From Hahella sp. CCB-MM4 (GTDB lineage Bacteria > Pseudomonadota > Gammaproteobacteria > Pseudomonadales > Oleiphilaceae): DNA of 64,000 bases. The notes under the pieces were generated by a model. The model made no database searches, had not been told where the DNA came from, and saw nothing but the letters and a program-made list of their open reading frames with translations. Location of the stretch: positions 186,001-250,000 of the forward strand of contig NZ_MRYI01000006.1 of assembly GCF_002260525.1 (NCBI RefSeq). The letters are read 5' to 3'. Within the stretch, counting starts at the first letter, position 1; each line of letters opens with the position of its first letter. This document shows positions 57,134 to 64,000 of this stretch, one piece after another. The position numbers and the translations under genes were made by a program.

Positions 57134-57203
57134 GATATCTACCTTAGCAATGGCGAACTCTTTGGCTTTAAGACCAGATAGCTTATCGTTGCTCAGGTTG
57201 AGC

Positions 57204-58046
57204 TTATAGTAAGATCTTGCTCTGTTGCTGATAGCGCCCGGGAGTGGTCCCCAAAGCACGCTTGAAATGCAGGCTGAAATGGCTTTGGTCGTGGAAACCA
57301 CATTCCACTGCCACTTGAGCGGGCTTATGCCCCAATTTCAACATATTTTTTGCCAGCTTCAATCTGGCCTGTATCTGGTAACCATGAGGGGCCAGGCCAA
57401 ACTGCTTCTTGAATTGACGAACCAGGTGATAGGGGCTCAAACCTGCCAGGCCGGACAACTCCCGCAGTGAAATATCCATCGCTGGCTGACTATCGATAAA
57501 GTCTTTGACCAAATATAAGGCTCTCTGTGCCGGAGGAACCTCTTTGGGAGTCTGTCGTGTCCGGGAGTGCCGGAGCACCAGCCCCGTCATGACCGCATAA
57601 AGAATCGTTTCAGTCAGTAGTTTGCTGCCGCCGCTATCCATGTGAGAAAAGAGAAGACGCAGCTGACCTGCCATAAACGGATCATTAACTACTGCTTCTG
57701 GAAAGTACGGAACACCGTTGCTATCCCTGAACAGGTCCTTACATACTTCCGCAAACTGTTCCGGTCGCGGATAAAAAGCCCGATACGCCCAGCCACCAGA
57801 TGAGGCAGACTCGCCGGTGTGAACATCATCTGCATTCACCAGAATTAGGCTGTCCTCTCCTGCCACATGATTATCGCCGGTGCGAAAAAAACGCTGCGCT
57901 CCGCGATCAATGACACCAATGGTGTAACCTTCATGCACATGTCTGGCAAAGTTCTGCTTTAGGTATTGGGCGCGCACGAACTCCAGACCATCCAGTACGT
58001 CCAAGGTACCAAAGTCTGCTTTCTCTGAAGTACGGTCATTAGCCAT
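57204..58046 (-). CDS. AraC-family transcriptional regulator
   Basis: A 280-residue regulator with an N-terminal cupin-like ligand domain (FARHVHEGYTIGVIDRGAQRF) and two C-terminal helix-turn-helices (LRELSGLAGLSPYHLVRQFK and AVECGFHDQSHFSLHFKRALG). It lies 70 bp upstream of azlCD on the same strand, a common layout for its AzlCD targets. The ligand may be an amino acid. Confidence 0.93.
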   Translation of the reverse strand: MANDRTSEKADFGTLDVLDGLEFVRAQYLKQNFARHVHEGYTIGVIDRGAQRFFRTGDNHVAGEDSLILVNADDVHTGESASSGGWAYRAFYPRPEQFAEVCKDLFRDSNGVPYFPEAVVNDPFMAGQLRLLFSHMDSGGSKLLTETILYAVMTGLVLRHSRTRQTPKEVPPAQRALYLVKDFIDSQPAMDISLRELSGLAGLSPYHLVRQFKKQFGLAPHGYQIQARLKLAKNMLKLGHKPAQVAVECGFHDQSHFSLHFKRALGTTPGRYQQQSKILL

Positions 58047-58267
58047 GGTTTACGTCCGGCATGTTACAGATTGCCTCAGGATGCTCTCTTGATTCTGAAA
58101 TTTCTTGTATAAAATTGCGCCCTGGAAGCTGATCAAGTTTCATTTCCCATTAACAGAAACGTTTTAACAGATATATGAAATCACATCCATGCTCACATCC
58201 TATACTTGAGTTTTAAAAAGCAAACCACGAAGATCAACCAACTTTTGACAGCACAATAAGGACACTC

Positions 58268-59878
58268 ATGAGAACGCGTTTTTTTAAAACCACCCTCATT
58301 ACCGGAGGCATCATACTAATCCTGGGGCTGATCTGGTCCGGGTTCTGGTGGTTACTCCTACCTATTGCCGCCGTGCTGGGCATAGGCTTGTATGATGCCA
58401 GCCAAACTAAACATACCTTACGCCGTAACTTTCCCTTTATCGGCCGTGGACGTTGGATGATGGAGTTGGCACGGCCTTTCATACAACAATACTTCATTGA
58501 ATCTGAGGTGAACGGACGCCCGGTCAGCCGTATGTTCCGTTCGATCGTCTACCAACGTGCCAAGGGGGATATTTCCAGCAACCCCTATGGTACTAAAATT
58601 CACACCTATGATTCTGGCTATGAGTGGATCACCCACTCAATCTGTGCATTGAACATCGAGGATATCAATACCGATCCACGGGTTCTTATCGGCGGCCCGG
58701 ATTGCCGCCACCCTTACAATGCCAGCCTCCTGAATATTTCAGCCATGAGCTTCGGGGCATTAAGCAAGAACGCCATCATGGCACTGAACAAAGGTGCCGG
58801 GCTAGGCGGCTTTGCCCACAACACCGGCGAAGGCGGCTTGTCCGATTACCATCTGAAACACGGTGGAGACATTATCTGGCAGATCGGAACCGGATACTTC
58901 GGTTGCCGTACCCCTGAGGGCGGATTTTCTGAGGACGCGTTCCAGAAAAAGGCCGCCCACGATGCCGTCAAAATGATAGAGATCAAGCTGTCCCAAGGCG
59001 CTAAGCCTGGCCATGGTGGAATATTGCCCGCGGACAAAAACTCGCCGGAAATCGCCGGCATCCGATTGGTCTCCCCTCACACAGATGTTATTTCCCCGTC
59101 GTCGCACAGCGCATTTTCCACGCCTGTCGGTCTGCTTCATTTTGTCCAAAAGCTAAGGGAGCTGTCCGGCGGTAAGCCTGTAGGTTTCAAACTGTGTATA
59201 GGACGTCAGAGTGAATTCATCGCCATCTGCAAGGCCATGATCGAGACCAATATCAAACCGGACTTTATTACCGTTGATGGTGGCGAAGGGGGAACCGGTG
59301 CAGCTCCGCTGGAATACAGCAACTCCGTGGGAATGCCTCTGCGGGACGCCATCGCTTTTGTGGCCGACACCTTGACCGGTTTTGGGCTGAAGCAGGACAT
59401 AAAAATCATCGCCTCGGGCAAAGTGTTTACGGCCTTCCATCTTATTCGCTGTCTGGCTCTGGGTGCCGATCTTTGTAACAGTGCCCGTGGAATGATGTTG
59501 GCTCTGGGTTGTGTCCAGTCTCTGGTATGCAACACCAACCGTTGCCCAACCGGTATTGCCACTCAGGATCCTGAGTTGAGTGACGGCCTTCATGTGGAAG
59601 ACAAAGCCGAACGGGTGGCTCGTTTTCACAAGGAAACTGTCCATGCAGCGGTAGATATCGCCTCATCAGCGGGCCTTAAAAGTCCGTCAGAAGTCACCCG
59701 CACCCATCTGTTCCGCAGGATTAACCAGCAGCAGATCAGACGATTGGATGAAATTTTTCCTTATCAGAAACAAGGTTCCTTTCTGGAAGAGCCATACCCG
59801 GATACCTATCGGCATTATATTTTGGAGGCTTCTCCCGAGTCCTTTACTCCCTCTGGATACATTGCTCTGGTCAATTGA
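58268..59878 (+). CDS. Membrane-anchored FMN-binding glutamate synthase-like protein
   Basis: A 536-residue protein with two N-terminal membrane helices (residues about 8-45) and a large TIM barrel of the glutamate synthase FMN domain. Phrases include ISAMSFGALSKNAIMALNKGA, GEGGLSDYH, VDGGEGGTGAAPLEY and CNTNRCPTGIATQDP, whose cysteines form the 3Fe-4S site of this family. It lacks the glutaminase domain, so its real substrate is unknown. AAGGA precedes the ATG. Confidence 0.93.
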   Translation: MRTRFFKTTLITGGIILILGLIWSGFWWLLLPIAAVLGIGLYDASQTKHTLRRNFPFIGRGRWMMELARPFIQQYFIESEVNGRPVSRMFRSIVYQRAKGDISSNPYGTKIHTYDSGYEWITHSICALNIEDINTDPRVLIGGPDCRHPYNASLLNISAMSFGALSKNAIMALNKGAGLGGFAHNTGEGGLSDYHLKHGGDIIWQIGTGYFGCRTPEGGFSEDAFQKKAAHDAVKMIEIKLSQGAKPGHGGILPADKNSPEIAGIRLVSPHTDVISPSSHSAFSTPVGLLHFVQKLRELSGGKPVGFKLCIGRQSEFIAICKAMIETNIKPDFITVDGGEGGTGAAPLEYSNSVGMPLRDAIAFVADTLTGFGLKQDIKIIASGKVFTAFHLIRCLALGADLCNSARGMMLALGCVQSLVCNTNRCPTGIATQDPELSDGLHVEDKAERVARFHKETVHAAVDIASSAGLKSPSEVTRTHLFRRINQQQIRRLDEIFPYQKQGSFLEEPYPDTYRHYILEASPESFTPSGYIALVN

Positions 59879-59894
59879 TTTCTGTGACGCGGGA

Positions 59895-60665
59895 TCAATC
59901 CGTCATCCAGCGCAGTGCAATGTTATCAAGCCGACCATCTGCTCGCAGATGGTCGAGCGCTGACTGCCACGCCAAAACAGTTTCATCAGGTGTTGCCAGC
60001 GAGAAAGCGATATATTTAGGCTGTTTTTTCAACTCATACACTATTTTCAGCTGACTGGGCTTAATACCTTCCTGACGGGCGAGGTAGAACCCCACCACAT
60101 CAACCGATACCCACAGGTCCAGATATCCCTTGATCAACTTTGTGGGATTGGTTTTATCACTTCCGGCATTGCTGACAAGGTTTTTAAACCCCTCTCCCAG
60201 CAGATACTTTTCCGCCGAATAGCCCTGAACCGTGCCGATATGGTCAACCTGTCGGGCATCTGCCAGTGTTTTGATATCAATTCCTGAATCCCGGCGTGAG
60301 AAAAAAACCAGATTTGAAATGGTTATTGGGCCTACCCACTTGAATAAAGGCTCGCGCTCCGCTGTCCGGGTAATTGTAAATAACGCTGACGCCCCATCAC
60401 CCGAGATATTTTTTAATCCGCGCTTCCAAGGAACGGATTGAATAGGGAAATCGACTTGCAGCTCCCCCATAATCTCTCGCACAACGTCCACCGCCAGCCC
60501 CTTGGCCTGGCCATCCTCGGTAAAGCAAAAGGGGGGATATTCAGAAATGTACAATTGAAGGCCGGACACAGGGGACGTCGGTGAGTCAGCCATCGAGTCA
60601 CTGGAGGACAGAGCATAAATAGCCATGCTTATGACAAAGAGCACCGGCACTCGAATACTTAACAT
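59895..60665 (-). CDS. Periplasmic solute-binding protein, SBP_bac_3 type
   Basis: A 256-residue exported protein: signal (ISMAIYALSSSDSMA), then the amino-acid-binding-like fold with LYISEYPPFCFTEDGQAKGLAVDVVREIM and PFKWVGPI-type phrases (PLFKWVGPITISNLVFF). No permease or ATPase is adjacent, and many such orphan proteins are sensors or accessory factors. ATG 60665 is used; a GTG at 60677 is possible. It converges on the glutamate-synthase-like gene with 16 bp between stops. Confidence 0.82.
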   Translation of the reverse strand: MLSIRVPVLFVISMAIYALSSSDSMADSPTSPVSGLQLYISEYPPFCFTEDGQAKGLAVDVVREIMGELQVDFPIQSVPWKRGLKNISGDGASALFTITRTAEREPLFKWVGPITISNLVFFSRRDSGIDIKTLADARQVDHIGTVQGYSAEKYLLGEGFKNLVSNAGSDKTNPTKLIKGYLDLWVSVDVVGFYLARQEGIKPSQLKIVYELKKQPKYIAFSLATPDETVLAWQSALDHLRADGRLDNIALRWMTD

Positions 60666-60798
60666 CAATCCGGACACCTATCGTTCTAGCGGTTTTTAAA
60701 TGAAGGCCTCCCTATCCAACACTTCTAGAATTATAGTTACCGCTCACATGTCTGGCTATTTTTTAACCACACCTATCATCCTGAGATCTTTCAGCCGA

Positions 60799-60829
60799 CC
60801 CCGGGACAGCTTTCTCCGGGGCCTGTTTT
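60799..60829 (+). terminator. Terminator-like hairpin with no gene upstream on its strand
   Basis: CCCCGG (60799-60804) and CCGGGG (60816-60821) pair around an 11-base loop, followed by CCTGTTTTT. It points along the plus strand within the 60666-61013 gap, where no plus-strand gene is supported; it may end a short transcript starting after 60670. Confidence 0.45.
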
Positions 60830-60860
60830 TCTACTTTAAACTCATGGTTTTTGTCCCAAA

Positions 60861-61000
60861 GTCGTGGATTTCTGTCTTCAGACCATTGCTTCAATCCCAC
60901 GACTACTGGCCCGATCTCCAGACTACTGACTCAACCTCCAGACTACTGACTCAACCTCCAGACAATGGATTCAGCCTCCAGAGCCCGGCTTTTATCTCCG
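60861..61000. repeat. Seven-unit 20-bp tandem array
   Basis: Seven consecutive 20-base units starting at 60861, 60881, 60901, 60921, 60941, 60961 and 60981 share GAC-ACTG--TCAACCTCCA to different degrees. Units at 60921 and 60941 are identical; the outer ones are degenerate. The array fills the gap before the 3' end of the endonuclease I gene. The period is not a multiple of three, so it is not coding despite an open frame across it. Confidence 0.92.
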
Positions 61001-61013
61001 GACCCTAGAATGA

Positions 61014-62225
61014 CTATTTCCCCCAAATGAGTCCGGCAAATTCGGGATAGTCCACAAATGGGTTTCTATTCCCCTGGAAACCGTATGCAGCTTCGTTTCG
61101 GTCCTTCTCCTTCTGACTGACAGGATCCTGCTGATGCCAGGCCAGCAACAAATTCAGAAACCAGGGTTCAAACACCTGATTACTGCTGCCGTTCAGAACC
61201 GCATCACTGTAGGTCGTATTGTTTTCCCAACCGGCAATGACATTTTGATATCGGGTGGCCATGTAAAAATATGCCCGGGCAACATCGCCTTTAAACTCAT
61301 CAATGGGTTCAAATACTGTTCCGGTGTATCCAAGTCCCGAAGCCGCCGCCCCAAGCTTTGATCCGTTAGAGGATATATAGGTGGTCACTCCAACTTCGCC
61401 GTAGGGGTAACTCCCACGCTTGGCATTGACGTATCCGTCTGTGGCAAAGATGTGGTGAATGTCAGAGTTCATAGGCTCTCGGGCTCCACCGAACCAGCTC
61501 CGTGGGAAAGAGTGCTCCCGGTTATAGCAATCTCCTTCGCTATTGTAGCTACCACACTGATCAGTTGACCTGGCAAAAACATAAGGGTCGCTGCCCTCAG
61601 GGTTTTCAGAATAGATATCTAAAATAGAGCCATCATTTTCAAAATAGCTATCCAATTCCTGCTCCCGATAAAAACTCCATAAAGCGCTATATCCCTGTGA
61701 AGAATGGTCTTTGATAATGTTATAGAGCGCTGTCTTTAACGCATAACCTGTGGTGCCCTCAGCATCCTTGTAGTATTCACTAAGGTCAGGCAATCCGTCT
61801 GAATCTTCAATCGTAAATCCGGCAGTTTCACTGTTTCCGAAACTTCCCCCGCTGACCAGAGCCTTACCATCCACAGAAATAGCATAGGAACCCTGCCCAT
61901 ATTGGCAGCAAATACCATCTCCATAGGTATCAAAAATAGTAAAACTGTAGGAGCCATTGGCCAGACAAAAGTCTTCCGTGTAGACCGTGTTGTCACTGTA
62001 ATTGGCGCCGCTGTAGAGTGTCTGGAAGTTGCTGTCCGTCAGTTGCCAGCTGGTCTCACTGCCATAATCATCCGTCACGAGGGTTAATCTGGCGACAGTA
62101 TCCGGGCAGGCACCGGCCGAGGATTCCGCCATTTGTCCCTGCAGACTCACGTCAGCCGCCCACACGACCGCGCTCCCCCACAATCCCACTATCATTCCTG
62201 TGACTGCTAATAGCTTATTCATCAT
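61014..62225 (-). CDS. Secreted endonuclease I with N-terminal beta domain
   Basis: A 403-residue secreted nuclease. After the signal (VVWA) comes a beta domain of about 100 residues (LTLVTDDYGSETSWQL...DTYGDGICCQYGQGSYAISVDG) that may bind metal or substrate. The remainder is the endonuclease I/EndA fold with NREHSFPRSWFGG, SDIHHIFATDGYVNAKRG and NRNPFVDYPEF, where the Arg-Glu-His and HH residues form the catalytic metal site. It degrades extracellular DNA or RNA. AAGGTGGG precedes the ATG. Confidence 0.9.
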   Translation of the reverse strand: MMNKLLAVTGMIVGLWGSAVVWAADVSLQGQMAESSAGACPDTVARLTLVTDDYGSETSWQLTDSNFQTLYSGANYSDNTVYTEDFCLANGSYSFTIFDTYGDGICCQYGQGSYAISVDGKALVSGGSFGNSETAGFTIEDSDGLPDLSEYYKDAEGTTGYALKTALYNIIKDHSSQGYSALWSFYREQELDSYFENDGSILDIYSENPEGSDPYVFARSTDQCGSYNSEGDCYNREHSFPRSWFGGAREPMNSDIHHIFATDGYVNAKRGSYPYGEVGVTTYISSNGSKLGAAASGLGYTGTVFEPIDEFKGDVARAYFYMATRYQNVIAGWENNTTYSDAVLNGSSNQVFEPWFLNLLLAWHQQDPVSQKEKDRNEAAYGFQGNRNPFVDYPEFAGLIWGK

Positions 62226-62584
62226 CCCACCTTCTCATCATTTATTTGAACAATCCTGTCCGTACGGTCAGATATAAACAGCCAATCTATCTCGGGCAGA
62301 TGACACCTTATGTGCTTTTGTATTACACCCTGAGAAGCTGAGAAAAAGTATGGAGAACAGCACAAATTATCAAAAAGTCACTCTGTCACGTCGTTAGAGC
62401 AACGCGGATTCATATCAATATGAGAACACAGGACTTAAGCAGGACCTGCCCCGGGTCCAGGGAGACTTAGAGAGGGAAGCACGAGAATATCCGGACCGAC
62501 CAGAGGGGGAAGATCCCGGTTCTATAGCCGGGAAAATTTGTTTCGATAAGGAAGATTTTTAACCGGAACTTCAGGATGGAAGCA
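62226..62584. other. 359-bp gap before the endonuclease gene
   Basis: No gene supported on either strand. It should hold the promoter of the endonuclease gene at its left end. A weak hairpin, CCCGG (62515-62519) with CCGGG (62528-62532), lies near the end of the converging dehydrogenase gene; nothing else stands out. Confidence 0.5.
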
Positions 62585-63709
62585 TCAGGTTATATCGACA
62601 GAATCCGTAACTACACGCCATTCGATATCCAGCTCACGCATGGCATTAAGATATTCATCCAGGGTGATTAGTCCAATGCACGGCATTGCTCCTCTTTTTT
62701 CGACTTTCCCTCGGGCCAGCTTTATCGCCATGAGTATGGAAGGAATACTGGGGATGTAGAGGCCGTCCCCGTGCCGGGCGACAATTTCAAACAAAAGACG
62801 TTTGGCATGACCGCGATCATCCTCGCCCTTCAGATCCATAAAAAACCCCGTGTTGTCCTTCCCGAAAGGATCAAACAGTCGGGCAATTTTCAGCAGATAT
62901 GGCGTCATGGGCTGCAGAGGAGGAAATAGCTTTATTCTGGCCAGTCCAGACAGGGCAAAGAGCACCAGATGAAGGAATTTCAGTTCCAGACCTGCCTGAA
63001 ACCTGATGTTCTTCAAGGTTGGGTAGTACTTTGGGAACAAAGCCAGGTCCGGTATGTCACAGTTTCCCAGCATTCGTTTATTCAGCCCCCAGAATCGCCT
63101 GTTTCTCAGGCCAAGCCAACCGTAGACCGAGGTTTCTTTGCCATCACGGAGAGTTTTAAAAGGCTTACCGGCATAGCTGAGAACTGCCGCAGTGGTTGCC
63201 AGTCCGCGATTGGTCAGCTGGGCCGTGGCGATCCCATAATCAACGGATTCAAGACGCTCAAACTGGGAGATATACGCATCGATAATTGCACTGGTCAATG
63301 TCGGAACAGAACTAGCTCCGCTACATACAAGCACATTGCGGGCTTTGGCCGCGTCGTCCAGTTGATTGATGCCGGCCACAAACGCCCTGGCATCAGCCAG
63401 ATCAATATAATGACATCCCTGTCCGATACACGCCCGGGCGACGTCATAGCCCTGGGATTGGTATGGACCAGACGTGTGAATAACGATATCCGGAACAACC
63501 TCCGCTAAGGCCTCTGTCAGGTTTCCATGGATGTCGATACAGACGCTTTCAGCAGGGTGAACCGTATCCAGAGCAGCGGCGTGACTTCTGGCTTTATGAA
63601 TATCCCGACCGGCAATGATCAGTTGCAGATCCTGTTCACGCGCGAGCATACCTGAAATAAAGCGGCCAAAATTTCCGTAACCACCGATAATCAAAATTCT
63701 CTTTGGCAT
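62585..63709 (-). CDS. Saccharopine dehydrogenase-like NAD(P)-binding protein
   Basis: A 374-residue oxidoreductase-like protein. The Rossmann glycine motif GGYGNFG is at residues 9-15, followed by a family stretch HTSGPYQSQGYDVARACIGQGCHYIDLADARAFV. The C-terminal half has hydrophobic stretches but no clear membrane helix. Members are usually of unknown substrate. No strong ribosome site was seen before ATG 63709. Confidence 0.85.
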   Translation of the reverse strand: MPKRILIIGGYGNFGRFISGMLAREQDLQLIIAGRDIHKARSHAAALDTVHPAESVCIDIHGNLTEALAEVVPDIVIHTSGPYQSQGYDVARACIGQGCHYIDLADARAFVAGINQLDDAAKARNVLVCSGASSVPTLTSAIIDAYISQFERLESVDYGIATAQLTNRGLATTAAVLSYAGKPFKTLRDGKETSVYGWLGLRNRRFWGLNKRMLGNCDIPDLALFPKYYPTLKNIRFQAGLELKFLHLVLFALSGLARIKLFPPLQPMTPYLLKIARLFDPFGKDNTGFFMDLKGEDDRGHAKRLLFEIVARHGDGLYIPSIPSILMAIKLARGKVEKRGAMPCIGLITLDEYLNAMRELDIEWRVVTDSVDIT

Positions 63710-63774
63710 TTCAAGTCATTCATCAGATTAAACAGAGAAGCACCAGGGTCTGTTGAGGTTTCGCCATCATCACT

Positions 63775-63996
63775 GCTGGAGACCATTTTTGCGATCCGGC
63801 TAGCGGTTCGCCGCCCGGGCGGAAGGAGCATAGTGTAGTTACTCTACATAAGCGACTGACAACGACGCTGGGCACAAAAATGGTTCCAGCCCGAAGGGTT
63901 GCGCCTGAAAAAGCGCCATTCGTCGTCACTCGTCGCTCATTTGGAATAACCAAACCACACTCCTCGTTCCTAGCCTGACGCTTTTTCAGGCGCAAC
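63775..63996. repeat. Composite palindromic intergenic element
   Basis: Two adjacent modules. Module 1 (63775-63890): GCTGGAGACCATTTTTG at 63775-63791 and its inverted copy, one base short, at 63875-63890, with an inner hairpin TGTAG-TTACT-CTACA at 63834-63848. Module 2 (63898-63996): perfect 18-bp inverted repeats, GTTGCGCCTGAAAAAGCG at 63898-63915 and its complement at 63979-63996, around a 63-bp core. There is no transposase. A 90-codon open frame crosses both modules on the minus strand and is probably spurious. Confidence 0.8.
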
Positions 63997-64000
63997 AGTG

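Noticed and set aside
60700-61008. A 102-codon plus-strand frame
   Set aside because: It crosses a terminator-like hairpin and a 20-bp tandem array whose period does not keep a frame; there is no ribosome site.
63723-63995. A 90-codon minus-strand frame across the palindromic element
   Set aside because: It follows the inverted repeats exactly, has no ribosome site and reads as translated palindrome.

Overview
The window reads as the chromosome of a free-living, probably marine or brackish gammaproteobacterium of roughly 50% G+C by eye. The order norD-norB-norC-norQ / nirS... on two divergent strands matches the Pseudomonas aeruginosa nir-nor locus. The many secreted and outer-membrane proteins, the type IV pilus ATPase and the palindromic intergenic element at the right end fit an Oceanospirillales/Hahella-like or Marinobacter-like lineage. 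The genus is a guess; no rRNA, tRNA, phage, transposase or CRISPR array was seen.

Layout. 1-2.7 kb: the 3' end of an Rhs polymorphic toxin gene and a likely immunity gene. 3-5.2 kb: a PilT/PilU-type ATPase and a three-gene operon of small envelope proteins. 5.4-19.2 kb: a denitrification island. norQ-norC-norB-norD on the minus strand make and assemble nitric oxide reductase. Divergently, a cytochrome c, nirS, nirC, nirF, nirD, nirL, nirG, nirH, nirJ and nirN make cytochrome cd1 nitrite reductase and its heme d1. FNR/DNR-type boxes lie in front of norC and of the nir operon. nirE is missing.

19-26.6 kb: small regulators and membrane proteins, pseudouridine catabolism (psuK-psuG), a nucleotidyltransferase, a hydrolase/SnoaL pair with a divergent LysR regulator, and a one-domain OstA/LptA-like protein. 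26.8-30 kb: two secreted CBM6 proteins, a GH16 glucanase and a bacterial thaumatin-like protein. 30-36.5 kb: DEDDh exonuclease, GDPD, class D beta-lactamase, an E1 alpha/beta 2-oxoacid dehydrogenase pair without E2, and a GNAT protein. 36.6-39.3 kb: an unusual zinc-ribbon/TM2/pilin-like fusion, a MerR-type regulator and a GNAT remnant.

39.8-46.9 kb: a probable envelope signalling module of a CRP-like regulator, a CHASE2 adenylate cyclase, a large FecR-TPR-beta-barrel protein and a lipoprotein. 47-50.6 kb: a YugP-like zinc peptidase, then a secreted reprolysin-like protease preceded by a separately encoded prodomain-like protein. 51-56 kb: a strongly structured candidate leader RNA, an LVIVD/PPC secreted protein, a YtkA-domain protein and a di-heme MauG/CcpA peroxidase. 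56-64 kb: AzlCD with an AraC regulator, an FMN glutamate-synthase-like protein, a solute-binding protein, a secreted endonuclease I and a saccharopine-dehydrogenase-like protein.

A recurring oddity is short tandem repeats (15, 16, 20, 21 and 22 bp periods) at gene boundaries. Start codons were re-chosen from the longest open frames where a Shine-Dalgarno sequence and the family's usual N-terminus agreed. Identifications come from reading the translations; no database search was run.
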